A stretch of 64,000 nt of DNA, taken from contig DATKUL010000002.1 in NCBI GenBank assembly GCA_035530615.1, positions 248,001-312,000 of the forward strand, written 5' to 3'. This DNA comes from Candidatus Paceibacterota bacterium (GTDB lineage Bacteria > Actinomycetota > Actinomycetes > Nanopelagicales > Nanopelagicaceae). Shown here piece by piece: positions 57,097 to 64,000 of this stretch. How positions within the stretch are numbered: the stretch's first letter is position 1; each line of letters begins with the position of its first letter. The translations under genes and the position numbers were made by a program. The notes beneath the pieces were generated by a model. That model worked only from the letters and a program-made list of their open reading frames with translations. It had not been told where the DNA came from and did no database searches.

Positions 57097-58284
57097 TTAT
57101 TTGGCTCCATTCCAGTGCGGGTTCTCCCAGATGACCGTGCCACCCATTCCCAATCCGATGCACATGGTCGTGATTCCATAGCGAACTTCTGGGTGCTCTT
57201 CGAATCCTCGCGCAAGGTTGAGCATGAGGCGCACTCCTGATGATGCAAGCGGGTGTCCCACAGCTATCGCTCCGCCATACGGATTCACCCGCGCGTCATC
57301 ATCTGCAATTCCGAAGTGGTCAAGGAACGAAAGTACTTGGATGGCGAATGCTTCATTGATTTCAAAGAGTCCGATATCTGAAATGTTCAATCCGGCTTTT
57401 GATAAGGCTTTTTTTGTCGATGGAATCGGCCCGTAACCCATGACCTCAGGTTCTACCCCCGCAAAGGCAAAAGTAACCAACCGCGCTTTGATAGTGAGAC
57501 CTAATTCGATCGCCTTCTCTTCACTGGCCAAAATTGCTGCCGTTGCTCCGTCATTGAGACCTGCAGAATTTCCCGCTGTGACTCGACCCGCTGGGCGGAA
57601 AGGAGTTTTCAAACCTGCCAGCGCCTCGAGAGTTGTGCCGGGGCGGGGAGGTTCATCCACTGTTGCAATACCCCAACCTAGTTCGGCGCTGCGAACAGCC
57701 ATCGGTATGAGATCGCGCTGGATTTTGCCTGCTTCATAAGCCTTTGCAGTTTTCAACTGTGAATTCAACGAATATCTATCTGCACGCTCGCGTGTGAGGT
57801 GAGGAAATCTGTCATGTAACCGCTCGGCGGTATTACCCATTGCGAGCGCATCACTGTCAACGATTTTCTCAGCGAGGTAGCGCGGATTGGGATCTATGCC
57901 ATCTCCAATCGGGTGATTGCCCATATGTTCAACGCCACCGGCAATTGCAATGTCGTAAGCCCCAATGCCGATGGCTCCAGAGATTGTGGTGACGGCCGTA
58001 AGTGCGCCAGCACACCAACGATCAACGGAATAACCCGGAACAGTGTTAGGCAGTCCGGCCAATAAAGAAACGCTACGACCGATATTCATTCCTTGGTCAC
58101 CCGTCTGTGTTGCGGCAGCAATGGCAACATCATCGATCTGGTCAGGGGAGACTTTCGGATTTCTCTCCAGCAGCCCACGTAGGACACGCACCATCAGATC
58201 ATCGGCACGCGTTCCAGCGTAAAGGCTCCCGGCCTTTCCAAAAGGGGTTCGAACTGCATCAACAAGGACGACTGATTTCGACAT
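57097..58284 (-). CDS. fadA: Acetyl-CoA acyltransferase (thiolase)
   Basis: A 395-residue thiolase, last step of beta-oxidation. The nucleophilic Cys is in VDRWCAGALTA (about 90), and the C-terminal GHPLASSGVR and CIGLGMGG give the catalytic His and Cys. The ATG at 58284 has AGAGGGA 6 bases upstream; an ATG at 58290 directly abuts this site. With the fadB-like gene it forms a fadAB operon controlled from the region with a TACTC/GAGTA repeat. Confidence 0.93.
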   Translation of the reverse strand: MSKSVVLVDAVRTPFGKAGSLYAGTRADDLMVRVLRGLLERNPKVSPDQIDDVAIAAATQTGDQGMNIGRSVSLLAGLPNTVPGYSVDRWCAGALTAVTTISGAIGIGAYDIAIAGGVEHMGNHPIGDGIDPNPRYLAEKIVDSDALAMGNTAERLHDRFPHLTRERADRYSLNSQLKTAKAYEAGKIQRDLIPMAVRSAELGWGIATVDEPPRPGTTLEALAGLKTPFRPAGRVTAGNSAGLNDGATAAILASEEKAIELGLTIKARLVTFAFAGVEPEVMGYGPIPSTKKALSKAGLNISDIGLFEINEAFAIQVLSFLDHFGIADDDARVNPYGGAIAVGHPLASSGVRLMLNLARGFEEHPEVRYGITTMCIGLGMGGTVIWENPHWNGAK

Positions 58285-58333
58285 ATGCATTCCCTCTACT
58301 CAGGCTGGATCGCAGATCACGGTGATAGAAGGT

Positions 58334-58345
58334 TACTCGTGAGTA
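58334..58345. promoter_or_regulatory. Operator-like repeat upstream of the fadAB genes
   Basis: TACTC-GT-GAGTA in the 124-base gap before the thiolase gene, overlapping a possible minus-strand TAACCT -10. It may bind a TetR-type fatty-acid regulator. Confidence 0.4.
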
Positions 58346-58414
58346 GGTAAAAAAGGTACCCACGACTTTTCTCACTGTATCTCCGAGACTATTGGCAGAC
58401 TATTGCCACCGCCG

Positions 58415-59257
58415 CTATCTTTTTGAACTATTCTTCGAAGCTCCCCTTGAGAGAGTCTTTGAGAACGATGGTGCCAGGTAGGTTGACAGAATGGTGACGA
58501 GGTAGACGAACCAGACACCTACCTGAAGCCAGGTGCTGGTGGTCGAGAAACCAATCGAACCCGAAAGAATACTGGCAATGAAGGAATCGGGGTTTAACCA
58601 TGAATCGATATTCCATGCCACAGAATCCAATCCAGGCAGCCATCCGGTCTCTTGCAGATCGCCAATTCCGTGGGCGAGAACACCGGCAGCAACAACAATC
58701 AATGCGATGCCAGTAATTTTGAAGAATTGGTTCAGGTCAAAGTGAACGGTCTGTCTATACATTAAATATCCAAGGCCAATCGCGGCAGCAAGTCCCAGAA
58801 CCAATCCCACGGAAGGACCAAAAGAAGATTTCACGGTCGTGAAATTGGTATAGATAAAGAGGGAGGTTTCAATTCCCTCACGGCCAACCGCGACAAATGC
58901 AGTGATTGCCATCGCGAGAGAGCCCATCGTGACTGCGCTATCGACTTTCTTTTCAAGTTCACGTTTGAGATTTCGGGCGGTGCGCTTCATCCAGAAAACC
59001 ATCCAGGTCACTAATGCCACGGCGACCACGGAGAGAATTCCCGCAAATGCTTCTTCGGCACCCGGCGTCAATTCACTGGAAGTAAAGCTCAAGATTGCGC
59101 CCAACCCCAGACTCAAGACAATGGCGACTAAGACACCAATCCAGAGGGGAGTGCGCAGGTGAGATCTGTTGGTTTTGACCACATAGGCCAGGAGGATGCC
59201 GATGATGAGGGCAGCTTCCAGGCCCTCGCGCAGTGCGATTATAAAAGTACTCAACAT
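58415..59257 (-). CDS. FTR1-family iron permease (EfeU-like)
   Basis: A 280-residue high-affinity iron permease with seven predicted spans and two REGxE motifs (ALREGLEAA at about 9-17 and GREGIETS in the fourth span) that carry iron through the membrane. The EfeO and EfeB partners are not nearby, so it stands alone. The ATG is 6 bases from TAAATT, a leaderless start, and the promoter -35 lies inside a long inverted repeat, pointing to repression by a dimeric regulator, plausibly iron-responsive. Confidence 0.9.
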   Translation of the reverse strand: MLSTFIIALREGLEAALIIGILLAYVVKTNRSHLRTPLWIGVLVAIVLSLGLGAILSFTSSELTPGAEEAFAGILSVVAVALVTWMVFWMKRTARNLKRELEKKVDSAVTMGSLAMAITAFVAVGREGIETSLFIYTNFTTVKSSFGPSVGLVLGLAAAIGLGYLMYRQTVHFDLNQFFKITGIALIVVAAGVLAHGIGDLQETGWLPGLDSVAWNIDSWLNPDSFIASILSGSIGFSTTSTWLQVGVWFVYLVTILSTYLAPSFSKTLSRGASKNSSKR

Positions 59258-59263
59258 GCGAGC

Positions 59264-59310
59264 AATTTAACGCTCAATGTCGAATTACGCAACTCAAGTG
59301 TTGCGTAATT
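59264..59310 (-). promoter_or_regulatory. FTR1 promoter with operator over the -35
   Basis: Minus-strand TTGCGT (59287-59292), a 17-base spacer and TAAATT (59264-59269), 6 bases from the ATG. The inverted repeat AATTACGCAAC-N6-GTTGCGTAATT (59283-59310) covers the -35. It does not match the DtxR/IdeR consensus. Confidence 0.65.
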
Positions 59311-59321
59311 AATCTCACTCC

Positions 59322-60644
59322 CTAGGCCTCAGAGATCTCCACGTTAGCGGGCAGTGGTTGCGGCTGGGGGATCGGTTCACGCTCCAACAGGGCGTGTGCG
59401 AGGAGCGGGGCGACGATGGAGATCTGCCAGGGACGGGCTCCACGCTCTAGCAGGGCGTCCCGGACTCGTTCTGTGTGAAGTGAGGTGGTTGAACCTTCTG
59501 GCGGCGACCAGCAGATACGGCGGACGAGATCTGGGGAGATGAGATTTTCGGCCGGAATGGAGAGCGATTCCGCCTCCTTCTCGATGCTGGCACGGGCATG
59601 GGACAGGGGCGCAAATTTATTGGGAAACTTCTCCCGCCAGATCTTTATGGGGGGCATGGAATCTGCCTCGATTCTCACGGGCGGCCACTGATTTTCCGGG
59701 GTTCCTTTACCCGCTTCTATGGCGCGCAGCCAGTTCGGGGCATGTTCAAACCAGCGCGCTCGCGCACCCATTGGTCGCAAAGCCTGCTCCATCTCCTTTC
59801 GGTTCTGGGGGATACGAACCGAAAGTTCTATCAGGGCGGCGTCGGAGAGCAACTTTCCCGGTGCAATGTCCAGGTGGCGCGCCAGCGTGTCACGTTCGTG
59901 CCAAATTGACTTAATAATTGCCAATCGTCGCCGTTCTTTGATCTTGTGAATTCCAGAAGTTCTTCGCCAGGGATCCTTCCTGGGCTCTGGCATCGGTGCA
60001 TTGAGGATGGCCTTAAATTCTTGATCAGCCCATTCCAATTTTCCTTGGATTCGTAAAGTATCGTTTACTTTCTCGCGCAGTTCGATGAGTAATTCGACAT
60101 CCAAGGCGGCGTAGTTGAGCCAATCATGCGGCAACGGTCTCGTGGACCAGTCCACAGAACTGTGTTCTTTTGCGAGTGATACTCCGAGCAGACTTTCAAC
60201 GAGAGCGCCCAGTCCAACGCGAGGTAGTCCGGCAATCCGTCCCCCCAATTCTGTGTCAAATAGTTTTGATGGGATGAGTCCAACATCGCGTAGACATGGA
60301 AGGTCCTGGGTACTCGCATGCAGAATCACTTCGTCGCTGTTGAGAAGTTCGTTAAGGGCCTCAAAAAGTGGATGCACATTTTCTGGTCCCTGTGATTGAA
60401 ACGGGATTGGATCGATCAGATGCAACCCACCGTCGGTTCGTTTTATCTGAATGAGATAAGCACGGGAGCTGTATTTGTATCCGGATGCTCGTTCAGCATC
60501 AATAGCGAATGGTCCCGAACCTGTCGCCAGGGTGGCGATAGCGCGTTCGAGTTCGGACTCGGTGGTTATTGCGGGAGGCGTTCCATCAGCGGGGACCAGT
60601 AGTGGAATTGCTCCTTCTGGCTCTTGTGAAGTTGTCTCTGTCAT
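59322..60644 (-). CDS. rnd: Ribonuclease D
   Basis: A 440-residue 3'-5' exonuclease of the DEDD group involved in tRNA 3' maturation. D49 and E51 (FAIDAERA), the HASTQDLPCL segment and YAALDVELL give the catalytic acids; an HRDC domain covers about 215-290. It follows the DUF3000 gene by 3 bases, a conserved actinobacterial pair. Confidence 0.93.
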   Translation of the reverse strand: MTETTSQEPEGAIPLLVPADGTPPAITTESELERAIATLATGSGPFAIDAERASGYKYSSRAYLIQIKRTDGGLHLIDPIPFQSQGPENVHPLFEALNELLNSDEVILHASTQDLPCLRDVGLIPSKLFDTELGGRIAGLPRVGLGALVESLLGVSLAKEHSSVDWSTRPLPHDWLNYAALDVELLIELREKVNDTLRIQGKLEWADQEFKAILNAPMPEPRKDPWRRTSGIHKIKERRRLAIIKSIWHERDTLARHLDIAPGKLLSDAALIELSVRIPQNRKEMEQALRPMGARARWFEHAPNWLRAIEAGKGTPENQWPPVRIEADSMPPIKIWREKFPNKFAPLSHARASIEKEAESLSIPAENLISPDLVRRICWSPPEGSTTSLHTERVRDALLERGARPWQISIVAPLLAHALLEREPIPQPQPLPANVEISEA

Positions 60645-60647
60645 CGA

Positions 60648-61232
60648 TTAGCGCGATCCACGGGGCGGTGGTTTGATAACTGAGATGCCCTCGGGGATTG
60701 GAGTGAGTCCTGCGACTTCAGCAAGGAGTGTGCACCAGCCATCAATGTGAGTCTCGATCCCTTCACTTTTGGCGAGCACTGGCGTCCATGATGCACGGAT
60801 CTCGATCTCGGCTTCGTCATTGCGAAGTGACAATTTTCCGAAAGATGAACTGGCCACTCGTGTCACGGTTCCACTCGCTGCCACATACTGACAACCTGCC
60901 AGGGTGAGAGATTCAAGCAACCAATTCCAGCCAACTTCCGGCAGGAGAGGATCTTCCTGCATCATCATGTCTACATCGGCGCGAATGTAGGTGACGCACC
61001 TGTAATCACCTTCCCAAGTATCTTGCCCACCTGGTTCGTGTAGGAGTACAAAACGACCGGATGCAATCTCGTCTTCTTCATCACCTGAAAGACCGTTGCT
61101 GACATCAGCAGAGAAGGCAAATGCATGCGTTGCCAATTTTTGTGGGGCTGGAACTTCTTCAAGAACTATTTCTGCGCGTGGAACGAATGAACGTAATGTC
61201 TTTACAACGGCCTCAAAATCTCGCGAATCCAC
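60648..61232 (-). CDS. DUF3000 family protein
   Basis: A 194-residue conserved actinobacterial protein of unknown function. The N-terminal PRAEIVLEEVPAPQKLA and the later FVLLHEPGGQ mark DUF3000. The GTG at 61232 is chosen because TACATT (61239-61244, minus strand) lies 6 bases upstream, matching leaderless starts elsewhere in the window; the frame stays open for another 70 codons but runs into the divergent gene. It is always close to rnd. Confidence 0.85.
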   Translation of the reverse strand: MDSRDFEAVVKTLRSFVPRAEIVLEEVPAPQKLATHAFAFSADVSNGLSGDEEDEIASGRFVLLHEPGGQDTWEGDYRCVTYIRADVDMMMQEDPLLPEVGWNWLLESLTLAGCQYVAASGTVTRVASSSFGKLSLRNDEAEIEIRASWTPVLAKSEGIETHIDGWCTLLAEVAGLTPIPEGISVIKPPPRGSR

Positions 61233-61293
61233 TACCTCAATGTAAGGAAAATTACGACAGAAAGGTGGGAGGCGGGGCGGTAACCTAGTCCAC
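61233..61293. promoter_or_regulatory. Divergent leaderless promoters (DUF3000 / DMT transporter)
   Basis: TACATT on the minus strand (61239-61244) 6 bases from its GTG, and TAACCT on the plus strand (61281-61286) 7 bases from its GTG. The start codons are 61 bases apart, so the two -35 regions coincide. Confidence 0.5.
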
Positions 61294-62133
61294 GTGGCCC
61301 TACTTCTTGCACTTTTCTCCAGCGTTCTCTGGGGCAGCGCTGATTTTGAAGGCGGCAGGATGGCCAAGAAATTTCCGGCCATTGCTGTCACGGGAGTATC
61401 GCAAGCATTTGGACTTGCGGTAGGCATGGGACTCGTTCTCATTACGGGCGAATGGCGCGCTCCTGCCTTTGGCGCCCAGGGTTACTTCTTTCCGGCGGTT
61501 ATCGCTGGAGTAACTGGCTACCTTGGGCTCGTGGCCCTCTATGCAGGGCTGGCAACCGGAAGAATGGGAGTCGTTTCGCCAATAAGCTCGCTGTGCGCAA
61601 TTATTCCAGTGACGGTCGCTCTGGTAAGTGGAGAACATCTTCCCGTGAGCACAGGTATAGGAATTGCAATTGCTCTAATTGGAGCGTTCTGCGCGAGTGG
61701 GCCGGAAATTTCACAGGGACTTCCATTTCGACCGGTTCTTCTTGCCATTGGCGCAGCTGTTGGATTTGGCACGGCACTCTCTTTTATGGCACGTGGTTCG
61801 GTTTCAAGCGCTCTCATGACTATGGTGATGATGCGTATCACAACACTTTTTATCTCGATCGGACTTGCTGCAAAGTACCGAACTACAGGGGGATTCGCTA
61901 AGAGCGATCTTCCCCGGTTGATTTACATTGGTGCGGCAGATTTCTTGGCCAATGTTCTACTTGGGGTTGCATCGACGAAAGGTTTAGTTTCCATTGTTAT
62001 GGTTTTAGGTTCTCTATTTCCGATCATGACTGCAGTTCTCGCGTATAAGATTTTGCATGAAAGATTACATCGGATTCAGTACGCCGGGATTGTTCTGGCG
62101 ATCGCTGGGGTGGCGATCATCTCAGCTTCCTGA
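61294..62133 (+). CDS. DMT-superfamily (EamA-type) transporter
   Basis: A 279-residue membrane protein with ten predicted spans in two EamA repeats; FSSVLWGSADF at the N-terminus and LFPIMTAVLAYKILHERL near the end are typical. These proteins usually export metabolites; substrate unknown. There is no ribosome site before the GTG, in line with a leaderless mRNA. Confidence 0.88.
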   Translation: MALLLALFSSVLWGSADFEGGRMAKKFPAIAVTGVSQAFGLAVGMGLVLITGEWRAPAFGAQGYFFPAVIAGVTGYLGLVALYAGLATGRMGVVSPISSLCAIIPVTVALVSGEHLPVSTGIGIAIALIGAFCASGPEISQGLPFRPVLLAIGAAVGFGTALSFMARGSVSSALMTMVMMRITTLFISIGLAAKYRTTGGFAKSDLPRLIYIGAADFLANVLLGVASTKGLVSIVMVLGSLFPIMTAVLAYKILHERLHRIQYAGIVLAIAGVAIISAS

Positions 62134-62150
62134 TGGGAGCGGACGCCACT

Positions 62151-62171
62151 AGTTAAATAGCAGTTAAATAG
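62151..62171. repeat. 11-base tandem repeat in a convergent gap
   Basis: AGTTAAATAG occurs twice with one base between (62151-62160, 62162-62171), covering the stop codon of the minus-strand gene. Confidence 0.7.
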
Positions 62172-62661
62172 GTTGGGTGCAGGAATAGAAGATCGTGGCG
62201 TCTTTTTCATGGTGCTCCACCACTTTGAAATACGAAAGAAGTTCGGTTAGGTCAGCCCGATTCTCGCCGCCCGACATCGGAGTCACGCTCAGATTTAATT
62301 GTGATATCAATCCCACCGAAAGCAACTGGCCGATCATTGAAACGCCCGCTTCAACAAAGATAGCGGGGCCGAACTCCTTCTCCGCTTTTCTCACGGCCTC
62401 GAGCGGGGAGAGATTCCACCAGTGCGCTTTGGGATTCTCTCCAATGACTGCAGGGTAAGAGTGAGAGAGGACGACAAGGGGCACAGGTGTGCGGCGATAT
62501 CTTTCGTGACGCGCTGTGTTGCCACCGATCATGATGACGTCACTCTTGCGGCGACTAACCAAGAACTGGGCGCGATCCGCCGGGGTTGTTACCCCGTCCG
62601 AATTGCCTAAGAAAGATGTCGAACCATCAGTACCCATCACTAGAGTTGCCTGGACACTCAT
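62164..62661 (-). CDS. RibD C-terminal/dihydrofolate-reductase-fold protein
   Basis: A 165-residue protein of the RibD_C/DHFR-like superfamily (VQATLVMGTDGSTSF, then SDVIMIGGNTAR and IFVEAGVSMIGQLL). Such proteins bind NADPH and reduce pterin- or flavin-like substrates; this copy lacks the deaminase domain of RibD. The ATG at 62661 is 7 bases from TACTGT (62669-62674, minus strand), fitting a leaderless start; longer forms run into the divergent gene. Confidence 0.78.
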   Translation of the reverse strand: MSVQATLVMGTDGSTSFLGNSDGVTTPADRAQFLVSRRKSDVIMIGGNTARHERYRRTPVPLVVLSHSYPAVIGENPKAHWWNLSPLEAVRKAEKEFGPAIFVEAGVSMIGQLLSVGLISQLNLSVTPMSGGENRADLTELLSYFKVVEHHEKDATIFYSCTQPI

Positions 62662-62724
62662 GGCGCCAACAGTAACTCTCTGAGTCCCTGATGAGGTGTC
62701 AGTGGTGTTTGCTACCTTTTCGGT
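62662..62724. promoter_or_regulatory. Divergent leaderless promoters (RibD-like / Cys-rich small protein)
   Basis: TACTGT on the minus strand (62669-62674) 7 bases from its ATG, and TACCTT on the plus strand (62713-62718) 6 bases from its ATG. The start codons are 63 bases apart. Confidence 0.5.
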
Positions 62725-62913
62725 ATGTTGATTAATTGCGATACCTGCATCATGCGTGATATTGCCTGCTCTGATTGCGTGGTCTCCACCCTGCTTGCCA
62801 TCCCTGGAATGGCCCCTCCTGAGGTCAGTGAGGCAACGGCGCAGGCCATCGAACTCCTTTCTTCCCGCGGAATTGTCCGTCCGATGCGTTTTCTGAGAGC
62901 GGTTCAAGGCTAA
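62725..62913 (+). CDS. Small cysteine-rich protein
   Basis: A 62-residue protein with two CxxC pairs (C5/C8 and C15/C18) in a short N-terminal knuckle, then a hydrophobic stretch and a helical tail. It has its own leaderless -10, supporting expression. Similar small proteins appear, from memory, next to NlpC/P60 genes in other actinobacteria. It may bind zinc; function unknown. Confidence 0.65.
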   Translation: MLINCDTCIMRDIACSDCVVSTLLAIPGMAPPEVSEATAQAIELLSSRGIVRPMRFLRAVQG

Positions 62914-62940
62914 TTCGCAGGTTCGGCGCCTCTTCTGAGG

Positions 62941-62969
62941 TTGAGTCGATTCCGACACCCCGTTAGCCT
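62941..62969 (+). promoter_or_regulatory. NlpC/P60 gene promoter (leaderless)
   Basis: TTGAGT (62941-62946), a 17-base spacer and TAGCCT (62964-62969), 6 bases from the GTG. This is the clearest full promoter of the leaderless set. Confidence 0.65.
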
Positions 62970-62975
62970 GACCAC

Positions 62976-63989
62976 GTGAGTTTTCTCAAGACCGCTCGGG
63001 TAGCTCTTGCTCTGACAGTTTTGCCCCTCTACCTGGGCCTCGAACCCGCCCAAGGGGCCCAATCTCTCTCATCAGTGCAGAGGCAAGTCACTTCCTTGCA
63101 GGAAGATGCGGCTGCTTCCGCCGAAGGCGCCCAGAGCGCCAAGGTTCAATTGGACCAACTCACGCGGACCTTATCTGGGATTAAGAAACAGGCAGCTCTC
63201 CAAGGTGAAACCGTCGGCCAGCTTCGCAAGAGCTTGGGGGTGATTGCGGTTGAGGAATATAAATCCGGTGGGTTGAGCCAGGGTCTCGAACTGCTCTTCT
63301 CCGCAAATCCGACGCTCTACCTTTCGGCAGCGGGGTCGCTCGATTCGATTACCAGGCGAAAATCTCTTCAACTTCATAAATTTGCCGCCGCCCAGCAACG
63401 TCTCAATGCCACAACAATTACCGTCAACGACAAATTGGCTCTTGTCCGTGCAACGCGAGCGCGTTTTGTTGCCCAGTCAGCCCTTGCCCAATCAAAATTA
63501 AAGGAAGTCGAGAAAATTCTCGCGAAATTGAAGAAGAGCGACCGGGCACGTCTGGCCAAACTTACTCAAAAGCGCAATGCTCGAGAACAGAAGTCTTCCC
63601 TGGCTTTCGCCAAAACCACCAAGCGCGTGTCGGGTCGCGCGGGGATCGCAATCAAGTTTGCTTTGAAGCAGATCGGAGATCGCTATGTCTTTGGCGCCGC
63701 CGGTCTGGTCTATTGGGATTGCTCAGGATTGACGATGCGCGCCTATCGGGCCGCCGGTGTCTCGCTTCCTCATTCTGCATCTGCGCAGACAGGTTACGGC
63801 AGGCGAGTTCCTCTCAATCAACTCCGACCCGGGGATCTCGTCTTCTTCGGCAGTCCAATTTCACATAACGGGATCTATATCGGCGGTGGAAGGATGGTTG
63901 ACGCACCCCACACTGGTGCGCGGGTGCGCGTTGAGGCTTTCGGATCCTATTTCGGCAGATTGCGTCTCGTTGCAGCGCGTCGTTTCTAA
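62976..63989 (+). CDS. Secreted NlpC/P60 peptidoglycan hydrolase (RipA-like)
   Basis: A 337-residue cell-wall endopeptidase. A signal peptide (about 1-28, ending AQGAQ) is followed by a long coiled-coil region (about 30-210) that probably blocks the active site until activation, and the C-terminal NlpC/P60 domain with the catalytic Cys (about 249, WDCSG), His (about 297, SHNG) and a third polar residue (about 312, PHTG). It cleaves stem peptides for cell separation. The window ends 11 bases after the stop. Confidence 0.92.
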   Translation: MSFLKTARVALALTVLPLYLGLEPAQGAQSLSSVQRQVTSLQEDAAASAEGAQSAKVQLDQLTRTLSGIKKQAALQGETVGQLRKSLGVIAVEEYKSGGLSQGLELLFSANPTLYLSAAGSLDSITRRKSLQLHKFAAAQQRLNATTITVNDKLALVRATRARFVAQSALAQSKLKEVEKILAKLKKSDRARLAKLTQKRNAREQKSSLAFAKTTKRVSGRAGIAIKFALKQIGDRYVFGAAGLVYWDCSGLTMRAYRAAGVSLPHSASAQTGYGRRVPLNQLRPGDLVFFGSPISHNGIYIGGGRMVDAPHTGARVRVEAFGSYFGRLRLVAARRF

Positions 63990-64000
63990 ATGAAAAAGAT

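Noticed and set aside
59283-59310. The long inverted repeat before FTR1 as the rnd terminator
   Set aside because: No T-run follows on the rnd strand and the repeat overlaps the FTR1 -35 exactly, so operator is the better reading.
61233-61442. N-terminal extension of the DUF3000 protein
   Set aside because: It runs into the divergent DMT gene, has low-complexity Pro/Ser/Arg composition and lacks similarity to the family; the GTG at 61232 with a -10 six bases upstream is better.
62662-62958. N-terminal extension of the RibD-like protein
   Set aside because: It is antisense to the Cys-rich small gene and charged low-complexity; the ATG at 62661 has its own -10 element.
1-64000. tRNA, rRNA, CRISPR, prophage or insertion sequence
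   Set aside because: Intergenic spaces were read through and showed no cloverleaf-like segments, spaced repeats, transposase or integrase motifs. I cannot run a covariance search, so a very diverged RNA gene is not fully excluded.

Overview
The window looks like a chromosomal segment from a member of the Actinomycetota with moderate GC content. I favour a small freshwater- or soil-type lineage near the Nanopelagicales/acI group, but that placement is inference. The evidence is gene order: thyX-dapA-rnj-ftsK-rodZ-rimO-pgsA-cinA-clgR, then recA-recX-miaB-miaA-dapF-hflX, then a DUF4193/DUF3093/dut/DUF3159/trkA-trkA/trmA-like/acn/dxs/rnd/DUF3000/NlpC block. All three are familiar actinobacterial neighbourhoods. 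An actinobacterial LexA box precedes recA, and many genes start with a TANNNT -10 element only 6-8 bases before the start codon, the mark of leaderless mRNAs.

Layout: (1) About 1-17.7 kb is an accessory catabolic island. It holds four neutral-ceramidase-like metalloenzyme paralogues (the first cut by the window edge), two divergent AstE/DoeB-type deacylases, an MFS transporter, an IclR regulator, a complete Dpp-type ABC importer (SBP, two permeases, two ATPases), an SDR dehydrogenase, an aldose-epimerase-like protein and a DapA-family aldolase. (2) 17.7-19.6 kb holds a LuxR-type regulator and azlCD. (3) 19.6-30.2 kb is the thyX-to-clgR housekeeping block, followed by a TetR regulator and an Hsp20 gene that ends in a strong terminator. 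(4) 30.2-37.9 kb, all on the minus strand, is a sugar operon: ROK regulator, two permeases, sugar-binding protein, GH15-like enzyme and GH31 glycosidase. It sits between two normally close conserved blocks. (5) 37.9-44.5 kb runs from recA to hflX. (6) 44.5-64 kb holds housekeeping genes and conserved actinobacterial genes of unknown function, with aconitase, dxs, a fadBA pair, an FTR1 iron permease, RNase D, a DMT exporter and an NlpC/P60 hydrolase.

The most unusual system is the first island. The four ceramidase-like proteins show no signal peptide where their N-termini are visible, all keep the metal-binding residues I can see, and two have lost the serine that acts as nucleophile in characterised ceramidases. 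Together with the Dpp importer, the tandem deacylases and the SDR/epimerase/aldolase trio, this suggests intracellular breakdown of an imported soluble N-acyl (or ester/lactone) compound rather than of ceramide. No rRNA, tRNA, CRISPR array or insertion sequence was recognised. The longest stretch without a gene is the ROK-recA gap (about 330 bases), which holds the ROK operator and the SOS-controlled recA promoter and leader.
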